Assembly: GCF_000002995.4 (NCBI RefSeq)
Contig: NW_025062286.1
Location: 62,001-126,000 of the forward strand
Direction: 5' to 3'
Source: Brugia malayi
Taxonomy: Eukaryota; Nematoda; Chromadorea; Rhabditida; Onchocercidae
DNA length: 64,000 bases
Below, one piece after another: positions 1 to 9,690 of this stretch. The translations under genes were made by a program, and so were the position numbers. Under the pieces are notes generated by a model. The model worked only from the letters and a program-made list of their open reading frames with translations, was not told the DNA's origin and searched no databases. The stretch's first letter is position 1. Every line of letters starts with the position of its first letter.

Positions 1-604
1 TCATTCATATCAGCAAGTACGATCAACGTTGTTAGAATGATAATTTTGTAGAAATCGAGGAAAAAATATACAATAGAAGAAAAAAGTGAATAAATTATAA
101 ATACATGAAATTTGTAATTTTCTGATCTGTACAAAATTTATATTAAAAATATACAAAATTTGATAATTATTACATAATTAATATTTTGTTGCGTAAATGT
201 TATACTATTTAAAGTTATTTCATACTATGGTATATGTAAAGTAAGGTGTACTTAACAGTTCATATAATTGATATTTTTTGTTGCAGTGCAATTTAAACAG
301 TGTTATAATTTAAAAAAATAAAAAAATGTAGAAAAATAAATCATGAACATTGCATGAACTTAAAACTTTTCAAATTTATCTAAGTTATTTCTTTTTCACT
401 CTCTCGTTTAAAAGTTAGTGTGAAATTTCAATTATATATTTTATATCATCTTTTTCTGTTGAGAAATAATCACTTTATATTCGAAAATTTGTTTTAATTT
501 TTGAATCGCAAATTTGATTTTATATTATTCATTCTATATTTGATTAGTTAGTTTAATCAGTTAATGTTGGTAGCATAAAGGAAATATCACTGAAATTTAC
601 TAAG
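1..604. other. AT-rich non-coding, no gene seen
   Basis: No convincing exon is visible on either strand. This is presumably intron of the minus-strand gene whose exon lies at 1240-1450. It ends with the pentamer CTAAG (600-604), which is the left copy of the target duplication of the adjacent solo LTR. Confidence 0.5.
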
Positions 605-1040
605 TGTCGCGAATTATAATTTCGCGAAAAACTTCTAACTGTCACGAAATATTTAAATTATTATATCCAAAACTAACAAATTCCTCTTATCTAATTCCTA
701 AATCTAATTTACATTTACAAAATTCATCTCACACCAAATGATTCAATTTCCGAATATTTTTTGCATTTGTAATTCAGCTATGACTCATACTAATCTATTT
801 CCTCCTTTCATACAATAAAACTAATCTTGTTAAATAGCGATAAAATGTGATAAAAATAATTAACACCTGCAAAACTGTTTAGGGAAATCATTACATTGTT
901 AACAATCTTGTTTTTTCATCCATAGAAATTCTTCCATCTAATTTCCATTCATTAAATCAGTCTTATATATAAACCAACCAATCCTTCTATAACCATCATT
1001 TGCTCTATGTTTTGGGTGATATTAGCATGCGTCTAATACT

Positions 1041-1046
1041 TTATAA
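1041..1046 (+). promoter_or_regulatory. TATA-like box in the solo LTR
   Basis: TTATAA lies 31-36 bases upstream of the first G of the embedded SL1. This is close to the spacing expected if transcription began at the spliced-leader sequence. The identical box in the 3' LTR of the BEL element is at 12442-12447. The role is inferred from position only. Confidence 0.35.
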
Positions 1047-1076
1047 TTTCGTATTATTTGCCTCATGTTAAATAAA

Positions 1077-1098
1077 GGTTTAATTACCCAAGTTTGAG
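1077..1098 (+). other. Exact SL1 spliced-leader sequence inside the LTR
   Basis: Twenty-two bases, beginning GGTTTAATTACCC and ending AAGTTTGAG, match the canonical nematode SL1 exon end to end, in the sense orientation of the element. AATAAA precedes it directly and GTTTATTAATC follows. It is not an SL1 RNA gene, because the SL RNA intron, Sm site and hairpins do not follow it. Confidence 0.95.
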
Positions 1099-1239
1099 GT
1101 TTATTAATCTTCCTACTGTATTGCAACAATTCGAATATCAACCAACAGACAACCTTTCACGACACTAAGGCCTAATTTGAATTTTAAAACTGAATATTAG
1201 AATTATTGATGAAGTAATTGATAATGCAAAATATATAAC

Positions 1240-1450
1240 CCTGATAAGTAGTAATAATAATTCGATCAATCAGTTCCGTATGCCGGCCATCTTCAGCAGA
1301 CGTAATAATTGGTGCTATAACATCTTCCTGATCTTCTTCCATATCACCGGACCCCTCATTTTGACTACCTGAACCTTCACTGACTAAATCCTCAGACCAT
1401 TCTATCATACTATTGGTAATTCCTGATCCTTCTATATTATCCATCACTTC
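1240..1450 (-). CDS. Internal exon of a syndecan-like proteoglycan gene (partial)
   Basis: A minus-strand exon runs from an acceptor ending TTGTAATTACAG (just above 1450) to a probable donor CAGG|GTTATA (1239/1238). It encodes about 70 residues with three Ser-Gly motifs in acidic context (IEGSGI, SEGSGS, NEGSGDMEEDQED). Such motifs are typical heparan-sulphate attachment sites of syndecan ectodomains. No transmembrane segment or C-terminal EFYA-type motif is seen in the 1.2 kb that fall inside the window, and no signal-peptide exon was found upstream. Identification rests on the GAG-site pattern only; another acidic secreted or membrane protein is possible. The solo LTR at 605-1164 lies just downstream, presumably in the next intron. 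Confidence 0.5.
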
Positions 1451-3440
1451 CTGTAATTACAAAAAAAACCTCAATTATCATTTTCAATATAAGATGATAG
1501 TAAAAATATAACTTCTTATTACATAAATGAAACTAAATAATCTAAAATGTTATCATATGAAAATCTAAAGTAATTTGTTAGCAATATTTAAGCAACTAAT
1601 TACATTTGATTAGTTGTTATTAAATTAAGATTTAACTCCTCAACATCTTCAAGTACTTCACTTTTTTTTTCCGGAAAAGACTTATACTTTTACTTTCGGA
1701 GCACACACACTTTCATCCTAGAAAACGAATCCAAAAATTACGTGATAACACTTTTTTCCTACTACTTTTTTCTGTCATATCTGTTATTTTATTTTTACAT
1801 AATAGTGTATACTTCTTTTTTCTTTCTTTTTTAAAATAAACTGGGAAAAAAAGAGATACAAGCCAATATATTCAAATTAATCGTTGTTTGCTATTTCTTT
1901 TCTTTCCTTTTCACATGAAAAAAACATGAAATGGCTACAAATATGTATAACGCAAATTGAGGACAAATGTAGGAGAAAAAGAAGAAAAGATTATATATTA
2001 ACAGAAAATATTATGAGGATCAAAATTAATGGTATGTATTACCGCGGATAATTGATAAAACGGGACAATAATGATTCATCATTCGATATGTATATATAAA
2101 TGAAAGTTACCATAAAGTAATTTATAGTTGCCATAAAGTAATACGTACATATGCATTTTCAATATTTTATGAATTATTTCTTAATCATATAACTTTATTT
2201 CTAGTTCTTGATGATTGCAGCATAAATTGATTCGAAATAGGAAAAGATTTTAATTTAAGTTGAATTTTTGTACCGTCAAAATAATAAATAAATAATGCAT
2301 ATTGATAGATTATCATAAATTTTCTTATTTTTTTTTTCTTTTTTTTACAAATATTCATTCCGATGAAGATATACTAAAATTGGAACAACACAGAGACAAA
2401 CAAAGTGTAAGTTATAACATAGAAATGAATGAATAAAGTGTAATGATAATTTAAAATTTAAATAAAACTGTTTCTAAATTACAAAAAAAGCATTTTTTTC
2501 TCATTTATTTATTTATGTTATCTGACATACTAATTATCAAATTGTAAAAAAAGAGGAAAAAGAAAGAAAGAAACGAACTGGAATGATAATGAACCGCACC
2601 ACTTGTCAGTCAAATGCAACTTTCCAACCGCACCACTTGTCAGTCAAATGCAACTTTTAAAAATTTTAATGATAACCTTACTGCATAGCTAGTATTTTAA
2701 GGGGGAACTATCAAGGAAGGAAACCTACTTTGTTTCACAAGGAAACAGGGTAGTAAGAAAAGAAATTCTAAATTTTCTTTTACAGATATATGAGTGTATG
2801 TATGTGACATCATTTTGTTGTCTTTCCGTTTGTTAAAATAAATTACGAAAAGGGTTGTCTGTCAGACAGATGACACAAATGGAACATAGAAAAAAAAAAT
2901 TCGTTCATTATCGTTGCTTTGATTCTTTCAAAAGTTTTAATAATGATCCAAGAAAAAGAAAGAACTAATTGCTCTTTCAATGACATTACAAAACAGTACT
3001 TTGTTCTTTTCTTTCTCCCCTTGTTTCTTCCTCTCTCTCTTCTAATTCATCTCCACTAAAATACTATTATTTTTTTAATACTATTATTATTTTTAATAGT
3101 TTTTCTAAGAACCTCATAAAAATTCTCAAATAGCTGTTCAATCAAATAAATAAGAAATAAAGAGATGCACAATTAATTGGTTAATAATTAATTCTTATAA
3201 AATTTGAATTGAGGTTTGATTAATGCAAGATAATAAAGGACGTTTAATATTCGGCTATTTTTTATTAAGAAATACTCAGTAGTTATGATTAATTAATCAA
3301 AAATAAAATTTCATAATTTATGTGCATAGAATTATCTTATTTTTGTTTATTTAAAGTTATTTGTTAAAAATATTTACCAAATTTGCCAAATGAAAAATTC
3401 AATTTTTTCCTCTTTTTTTGCTAAGATCATCGATAGCATT
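1451..3440. other. AT-rich non-coding stretch
   Basis: No exon could be supported. Apart from the tandem duplication at 2592-2658 it holds only A/T homopolymers, pyrimidine runs and poly-T near 2330. It may be intron or upstream DNA of the syndecan-like gene. Confidence 0.5.
2592..2658 (+). repeat. 34-bp direct tandem duplication
   Basis: Two adjacent, nearly perfect copies of a 34-bp unit starting AACCGCACCACTTGTCAGTC lie at 2592-2625 and 2626-2658. The unit is clearly more GC-rich than its surroundings. Confidence 0.9.
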
Positions 3441-3448
3441 TATTTTGA

Positions 3449-4260
3449 TCAATAAAGACGAAAGAGGAAAAAGAAGTGTAATCTAAAAAAGACGGGAACT
3501 AATCTATTCGCTTTTTTTTTTGATAATTCTAATAATGTTTTTCTTGATCCCAAACATATACTACTATCAGCAAATAAGCCGAAACTACTATTACGAGTAA
3601 AGACGGGGATTGTATGTATATAGGATCTTATAGTTAGAAAAGAACAAAGGGAGGTCGCTAACAAAGAGTAACAAGCAATGAAGCGAAGAGAAAAGCCCAA
3701 TGAGATAATTGACGTACAAAGGACACGATCTGGATATTAAACCAGAACAAAGAAGAGTTGTCAGCGGTATAAGCAGAGCAATTTCTCATACGGATCATTA
3801 CATGGAGTAGATGAATTGATACAGTGGTGTTAGGGCGGGTTTAGGTCGATTAGAGGAAAACGGTTAAGAGGACGAATAAGAAGGTTTAATTCTTAGGACA
3901 ACAACGGGAGGTTTAATTACTCAATTTTGAGGTGTGAAAAACAATCGACGACAACAACGGAGTTTACTCATCCAAATTGAATATTAAACGACGTGAATTA
4001 CGAAAACGACAAAGAAATTCAATGGGTGCAAAAATACAACAGTAAGCACAATATTCTGGCAATAAACGACGACATACAAGCAAAACGACAGTTATAATAC
4101 TCAAGACAATTCAAGGATCAAGAAGAAAAGGGAAAGAAACAACAACAGTCAGCTCGACCAGTTCTACTGATAGTATAACGGAATCGAAGAGAAGAAACGT
4201 GATAAGAATATAAATTAAGTAGGAAACAATTATATAAAATTATATAAAAGGGATCGTCTC
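3449..4260. other. Purine-rich anomalous segment with SL1-like repeats
   Basis: The plus strand is strongly purine-rich for about 800 bp, unlike the neighbouring AT DNA. Many short direct repeats (ACAACAACGG, CGACGAC, AAACGAC) occur between 3895 and 4100. Two imperfect repeats each join ACAACAACGG to a spliced-leader-like sequence, at about 3900-3932 and 3951-3982. Open frames on the minus strand here look like a by-product of composition. This may be a worn-out transposon leader or gag region, but no protein homology was recognised. Confidence 0.4.
3910..3931 (+). other. SL1-like sequence, 20 of 22 positions
   Basis: GGTTTAATTACTCAATTTTG plus AG differs from SL1 at two positions (C to T and G to T). 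A shorter match, GGTTTAATTCTTAGG, lies about 27 bp upstream. There is no SL RNA body behind it. Confidence 0.6.
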
Positions 4261-5764
4261 GTATTAAAAAAAGGTTGAAATGTCCTTTTTTCCTACAACT
4301 ACAAGTTGATTTCATATTTTAAATAGTTGAATAAGTCCTTCAAAATCAGTAATTCCTTACTTTGCATTTTTTTCCTACCTTTTTCAACTTTCTTTTTTAT
4401 CATCCCTTTTTTCTTTTTAGTCATATTTAACATTTCTGCTAAATAGAATATTTTTGTTTTCCGCGTGTATAATCACTTCAACACTTTTCTTCAAGCCTGT
4501 TCAACATTTTTTTGTGAATTTCTACTAAATTTATTTGACCTCTCAAAAATTGCCTTTACAAACAAACAACAACGCATAAAAAGTTGGTAATTTAATTTAA
4601 CAGGCTTAAAGAGAAATGTTGGAGTGATTTATACAGGCGGAAAACAAAAATATTTTATTTAGCACAAAAAAGAAATGTTAAATATGACTAAAAAGAAAAA
4701 AGGATGATGGGAAAGAAAGTTAAAAAAGATAGGAAAAGAAAATACAAAATAAGGATTTACTGATTTATTCATTATTTTATTCGTTTCAAATCAGCAGAAA
4801 AAAAATATCATTCAAATTATTGATCGTAAATTACTTTGACATGAAAAAAAAAAAAAGATTTGTGGAAAAGTTTTTATTCATTTTATCGACATTAAATGAT
4901 TCGGAGTTATTATCTGATTGATAATTTACTCAATTACCATTTTTGTTTTAATTTACTCAACAAATTTGTGCCCATAATTCGCAAAATACGGCGATAAAAA
5001 ATGTATATGTTTAATTGAATCATCCTTTTTTTTCATTATACACGAGGAAGAGAGATAATAATCATATGACTAATAATAATAGATAATAATGATAGTAACA
5101 ATAAAGAATAAGGATAGTGTAATAAACATTCAAAAGAAAATTGGAAAAAAAAAATTCTACAAAAATAGGAGCGAAATTATTCTTAATGGTAAATTTTAGC
5201 GATCAAAAGTCATAAAATATACTACTGAAGAATTTCCTTAGATAAAAGCTTTTAGCTAGAAAAAATTTTTAATATTTCACAAACTGATCGCTTCATTTAT
5301 CATCAAATAAGGGGAAGACACTAAAGAAGGGAAAAGAAATTAAAGAAAAAAAATATATATGACTTATGTGAAATTGCATCCATGATGTAAGGGTTTTGAT
5401 TAATTATTATCGTAGTCATTCTAGTATTACGCCATTTACAAATTGCTTTTTAAACTTTAGAAAAAAGAAAAAAGCGATATTTTAAAAGGAAAAGAAAGAA
5501 AAGGAAAAAAGAAAGAAAGATATGGCGCTTAAAAAATAATTATGAATAAACAGAAAAAGACTTAAACATATAGTAGGAAATTATTAAAATAAAGAATTTG
5601 TTGAGAAAAAACCTAGTCTAGTCATTTTATTATATATATATATATATATAATTTTGTATAAATGATAACAACGAATTTTTTTGTTATTTGATTATTTATC
5701 CAATCAGTTTCATGAAATTGAAGATTGAAAAATCATTCCTCATTTATTCAAATGTTAGTTGGTA
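4261..5764. other. AT-rich non-coding stretch
   Basis: No gene is seen. It contains an (AT)n microsatellite at about 5630-5650 and purine-rich AAAG/GAAA tracts around 5460-5520. Confidence 0.5.
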
Positions 5765-5919
5765 TTAATTGTAGTTGTGAAGAAGAAAATAACAATCTGT
5801 TTTATCAATATTATTATTCTTCTCTTCCCTTCCTCTACCTAGAAAATTTTTTTCATCCAGTGTATTTCTAATAAAAGAAAAAAAATGCAAAAAAAGGATA
5901 AAATTATATTTATAATCTA

Positions 5920-5952
5920 TGTCGTGAAACCTCAAACTTGGGTAATTAAACC
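5920..5952 (-). mobile_element. Exact SL1 copy joined to a BEL LTR terminus
   Basis: On the minus strand, 5952-5931 is an exact 22-nt SL1. It is followed at once by GTTTCACGACA, whose last ten bases equal the terminal ten bases of the BEL LTRs (TTTCACGACA). In the intact LTRs about 55 bases separate these two parts. No LTR-like sequence is recognisable upstream of the SL1 here (5953 and above). It is probably a heavily deleted LTR, or a partial reverse-transcription product that starts at the spliced leader. Confidence 0.6.
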
Positions 5953-6028
5953 ACAAATAAATATTATAACAATGCGTAACGAAAGATATAATTATAAAAC
6001 ATTAAAATGATATCAAAACCACCCCAAA

Positions 6029-6217
6029 ATGCAGAAAGAACAACCGTATGGAGGACAATTGTTTATATGCAGAACTGAACTCCAGATATCTGGCAGAGGA
6101 TATTTAACTGATGTGAAACAAAGACTGCTAATTGCTAACAAAGGGTTTGCTAACGAAGGATTTTTACTAACGAATGTAAAAATAAGTAAATTATTATTGT
6201 TTGACCTGCCAAAATGA
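6029..6217 (+). CDS. Unrecognised 62-codon open frame before the DUSP exons
   Basis: An open frame starts MQKEQPYGGQLFICRTEL and contains two related segments, IANKGFANEGF. It is just upstream of, and in the same direction as, the broken DUSP exons and could be an upstream exon of that gene. No family was recognised and no good donor was found. A chance frame remains quite possible. Confidence 0.25.
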   Translation: MQKEQPYGGQLFICRTELQISGRGYLTDVKQRLLIANKGFANEGFLLTNVKISKLLLFDLPK

Positions 6218-6476
6218 ATTTCAAGGAATGAAACATAAACGGAAAATTTAGCTAAGGGCATTTTTAACATTGGAGGAACAGCTAAAGCGATTGAAAAATA
6301 ATATACCATTCCTTACCTATAGTTATTACATGCCACCGAATGTTATTGCGAAAGTTTGGATTGACAAATGGAGGGCATTTGTTGAAGAAAATGAATTTGG
6401 TAAGTTTAAGTTTTCCAGCATTACATTTCAAATTCCATCTCGACATAAAATTTTTACGAATGTAAAAATAAGTAAA
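6170..6476 (+). repeat. 21-bp direct repeat pair
   Basis: The sequence beginning ACGAATGTAAAAATAAGTAA occurs at 6170-6190 and again at 6456-6476, flanking the first DUSP-like exon. Confidence 0.7.
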
Positions 6477-6890
6477 AATAACCGCATAATACTGGCACTG
6501 GCTAAATCTGATTGAAATCCATTTTATGAATTGGTTTCGTACTGAAATCTCTCTAAATCGTTTATTATATTTTTAGAAACTACATTTTAGAATTACTATT
6601 ATTTCTGAATGCACTACTGTTATTTTTTGTTTCCAATCAAAGTTTCTGTAGTTTCAGAAATGTTCTTTCAGAGCCACCGGGATCTATTGATAACAACATC
6701 AGGTTTGTAGTAGTAATACGTGTGATGCAAAACTGCATTTACGGCCTTCACAATATGTGCAGTATCTCGTGAAGCTTGGTTATTTCTCCAATCAATATAC
6801 GGGGTGGACCTGAAGTAAATTTACTTTTCCAGTGGTTGAAGTCATCACTGAAACGAACCGATTATGCTCCGTGTACGACACTGCCACTGA
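6276..6890 (+). pseudogene. Broken DUSP-domain exons of a ubiquitin-specific protease-like gene
   Basis: The exon ending at 6399 (donor GTAAGT) encodes YYMPPNVIAKVWIDKWRAFV, typical of the start of a DUSP domain. It joins in phase to a small exon 6672-6702 encoding EPPGSIDNNI, matching the DUSP PGPIDN core. Downstream, CDAKLHLRPS, VSREAWLFLQSIYG and GPEVNLLFQWLK continue the domain but lie in three different frames; the YGGGPEV motif is split by what looks like one missing G in TACGGGGTGGACC (about 6800). DUSP domains accompany several USP deubiquitinases, but no catalytic Cys or His box is seen here. It is either a pseudogene fragment or a gene with assembly indels. Confidence 0.55.
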
Positions 6891-7091
6891 TTTTATGAAT
6901 CTTGCCGAATTTTGTTAATTTCCAAATGTTATATATGAAATTGGTTAAAATTTACTATTTTTAAAGGTTTAGAGAGACTTCAGGGTACGAAACCAATAAA
7001 TTTTAACTAATTAATTTTAACTAATTTCATATATAATCCATATATAAATTTTGCTTGAGGCGCTGTCTTTTTGTTTCATATTTAAGTTTTC

Positions 7092-7192
7092 CTTTGCGTT
7101 TTAGCTGCTATGCATTCCGGAGGATCATCCATCTTTGGAAAGTCTGCAAAAATTGATTGCAAAAGTTAACGAAAAGATTGTGGAAACTTTGT
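7092..7192 (+). pseudogene. Possible further exon of the DUSP gene remnant
   Basis: After an acceptor-like GCGTTTTAG the frame reads LLCIPEDHPSLESLQKLIAK and ends in VNEKIVETL and a stop. Composition and spacing suggest an old exon, but no family was recognised and the link to the DUSP exons is only by proximity and strand. Confidence 0.25.
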
Positions 7193-7199
7193 AAAGTTT

Positions 7200-8287
7200 G
7201 AAAAGAAGAAATGCAGGGGGTATGCCGTTGTCGTCACATTCATGAGTTATTGAAATAACTGAAACAAGTAACATTAATCCTACATCACTTTGCGAATGGC
7301 ATTATTTGTTCGTAAAAAAAGATTAATTTTCTGAAAATATTTGTAATTTGTGCATTTTGCTTTCTTGAAATTCACTTCTAAAATATTCAATGTCATATTA
7401 TAGTAGTGATTAGGCCTATTGAGGTCATTGAGAATTTGTTAAAGAAAAATTTTCGTTTTAATTTCTGCTTTATGGAAGATACTAGTTCCTTCTCATCCCT
7501 TTTCCGTACTTCTTAAGTGCTCATATTTTACTTCATCGTAGTCGGTAAGGGTCAGTTGATTTCTCTGTATATTTATACGTTTTTTAATTTTATGTTTGAT
7601 AAAAAAAAAAAAACTTTTCAATATTCAGATGTCTACTGAGGCAATCAAAAATGATACTGAGATAATTGCTAACATTACAGTAACTTTCTGAATATAAATT
7701 AGTACAGATTTACTGAGTAATTTAATCTATTATGGTATTTTTAATTTCCATCTTTTCGGGCAGAAAAAAGTACGGCTTCATGTTAGCAGTTCAGAAAGTT
7801 GACATTTTACTTATTAGCAAATACAAAGTGCAAGATTATGTGATAGCAATTATTTATGAATTTTTATTTCTCTTCCTTATTTGTAATTTCATTTATTCAT
7901 TCAAAACGATAAAAAATTGGCAGGCGTTTTTCTTACAAAATCAATAAAATTAGCTGTAAGTCATCCTTTCGTGTGACAATAGAACAAATGAACAACTGAA
8001 TAAGAAACTTAGTATTACTTGTTAAATCAAGTGTATATATCTTTAAAAAAAAAAAAAAAAATTTTCAAAAATTTTCACTGTTCTAAGAGCTTTTTGTAGG
8101 AATATGCTCAGAATACGGATAAATCGCCCACAGTATCTTCCAGCTCACACTAATACATTAAGCTGAAGAAAAAATATGCAAAAAGAACCAACAGATTATT
8201 TGATCCAGTCAGCATACCATATAGCATAATCATACGGCAATAAATTCGATACAAGAATTTATTACAACAACTATACAAATAAATCTG
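7200..8287. other. Non-coding stretch to the BEL truncation point
   Basis: No supported gene. A 71-codon open frame at 7732-7947 is compositionally ordinary and was not accepted. The left end of the BEL element must lie near 8290-8315, because upstream sequence shows no RT or protease similarity. Confidence 0.4.
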
Positions 8288-9067
8288 TTGGTTAATCATG
8301 GATATCAAAACACATATTCGAATTCATTTTTGATTTATGCTAAATCTCGAATTGCTCTAATTAAAGGTATGTCAATTCCTAGACTTGAATTATTATCTGT
8401 ACTAACTGGAGTAAGAGCAGCTCAGTTCGTATTGAAACAATTAAATCTTGAAAATAATCAAGTTACTTTGTGGACGGATTCAAAATGTGTTCTTTACTGG
8501 ATACAGAATTATACAAAGCTACTTCCCAGATTTATACAAAATCGCATCGAAGAAATAAGGAAATCTAACTTCGAATTAAATTACATACCAAGTGATCAAA
8601 ATCCAGCAGATATAGCCACCAAAGGAGTATCACCACTTAAACTCCAAAATTGTAAACAATGGTGGAAAGGACCTCGATGGTTGGAACTCAAGAAATCTGA
8701 ATGGCCAAAGTGCAAACTTCGCTATTCAGGAAACGATGAATTTGCAGAAGCAATTGCTTTGAATTTAACAAAGATGACTCAAACTTTTAAAAGGAATATA
8801 ATTGAATTTATTGACGTATGTCGCTTCAGCAGTTGGACAAAACTAGTTCGAGTAACTGTTTGGACTTTTAGATTTATTAGACAAACCTACAAAAAGAAAC
8901 TAGTGTGGCTAGAACCATTATCCGTAAAAAAGAAATATATGACTAAAGTTGATTACGATATAGCAGAGACTATGCTGATCAGACAGGCCCAATCACGATT
9001 GCTAACGGAAGACGAAAAGGAAAAATGGAATCTATATCTAGATGAAGTGATAACTTATGGAAATTAA
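8288..9067 (+). pseudogene. BEL/Pao pol: RNase H, truncated at N-terminus
   Basis: A 259-codon frame, of which the first residues may be junction sequence. It shows BEL/Pao RNase H features in order: AKSRIALIKGMSIPRLELL, GVRAAQFVLKQL, the catalytic-type LWTDSKCVLYW, NRIEEIRK, and IPSDQNPADIATKGV followed by WWKGPRWL. The first catalytic Asp segment and all reverse transcriptase are absent. After about residue 135 it continues into the linker leading to integrase. It ends at a stop 27 bases before the integrase frame, so RNase H and integrase are no longer one polyprotein. It cannot encode an active enzyme as it stands. Confidence 0.9.
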
Positions 9068-9093
9068 GGAGCCGACTGGAAAATTCAGAATTA

Positions 9094-9519
9094 ATGGACG
9101 AAAGCAAATATCCTATATATTTACCGGATCATAATTATACTACTGATCTTATTATTTTACACAAGCATAATGAATTATATCACGCAGGTATTGCACATAC
9201 GTTATCTGAATTAAGACGAAAATATTGGATACCGAAAGGAAGAGCTGCTGTAAAACGAATCATAAACCTATGCTGTTATTGCATTCGCTGGAAAGCTAAA
9301 CCATTTAAACTGCCAGCGATGCCAAGTTTACCACAAACACGAGTAAAACGATCCAGGACCTTCGAACAAGTCGGCCTTGATTATATGGGTCCTCTTTCAG
9401 TCAAATCTAATACTGGTCTAGTCAAAAGATGGATAGCACTTTTTACGTGCTTCACTACCAGAGCGGTGCATCTTGAAATGCGGAGAATTTATCTGCCGAG
9501 AATTTTTCACATGTTTTAA
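9094..9519 (+). pseudogene. BEL/Pao integrase: zinc-binding domain and first catalytic Asp
   Basis: The HHCC zinc-binding domain is visible: H in [11 protein letters not shown], then CCYC about 30 residues on, with [11 protein letters not shown] between. The catalytic core begins with [14 protein letters not shown], holding the first Asp of the DDE triad, and [10 protein letters not shown]. The frame ends early at 9519 because of an indel near 9490; the next part of the core is in another frame. This is an integrase of the retroviral superfamily that would join LTR DNA to the genome, and is not functional here. Confidence 0.9.
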
Positions 9520-9690
9520 GAAGATTTATCACTCGACGTGGATATCCAAAATTAATATTAAGCGATAATGCAAGCCAATTTCAACTGGTATTCAAAATCA
9601 TTATGGAAGAAAACGCTAACTTTTTGGCTACAAAGGGTATGATATGGAAAAATACTATACCAAGAGCACCATGGGGGGGAGGGGGTGGGT
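9500..9690 (+). pseudogene. Integrase core segment in a shifted frame
   Basis: The frame [20 protein letters not shown] holds the second catalytic Asp (SDN) and leads to NTIPRAPW. The run of G at 9671-9689, where related integrases encode a PWWGG-type motif before the third catalytic residue, looks expanded and creates the second frame change. This piece lies between the two longer open frames and belongs to neither. Confidence 0.8.

Larger units (their letters stand above)
605..1164 (+). mobile_element. Solo LTR of a BEL/Pao retrotransposon, SL1-bearing subfamily
   Basis: A 560-bp LTR starts TGTCGCGAATTATAATTTCG and ends CTTTCACGACA. By eye it shows no difference from the LTR at 12006-12565. 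It is flanked by a perfect 5-bp target duplication, CTAAG at 600-604 and CTAAG at 1165-1169. It therefore inserted on its own and recombined to a solo LTR, and is not the 5' LTR of the element ending at 12565. It contains a TATA-like TTATAA (1041-1046), AATAAA (1071-1076) and an exact spliced-leader copy (1077-1098). It is antisense to the putative syndecan-like gene around it. Confidence 0.93.

Noticed and set aside
1..55. Hydrophobic minus-strand stretch at the window edge (KIIILTTLIVLADMN) as the syndecan transmembrane exon
   Set aside because: There is no acceptor before it and the frame leaves the window after a few codons.
1077..1120. A real SL1 RNA gene
   Set aside because: The leader is not followed by the SL RNA intron, Sm-binding site or stem-loops, and no 5S rRNA gene is nearby.
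3449..3700. Signal-peptide-like minus-strand frame (GFSLRFIACYSLLATSLC)
   Set aside because: It lies in a purine-rich anomaly, starts without ATG and has no supporting splice or neighbour evidence.
7732..7947. 71-codon plus-strand frame
   Set aside because: Composition is typical of AT-rich chance frames. No domain or splice signal.
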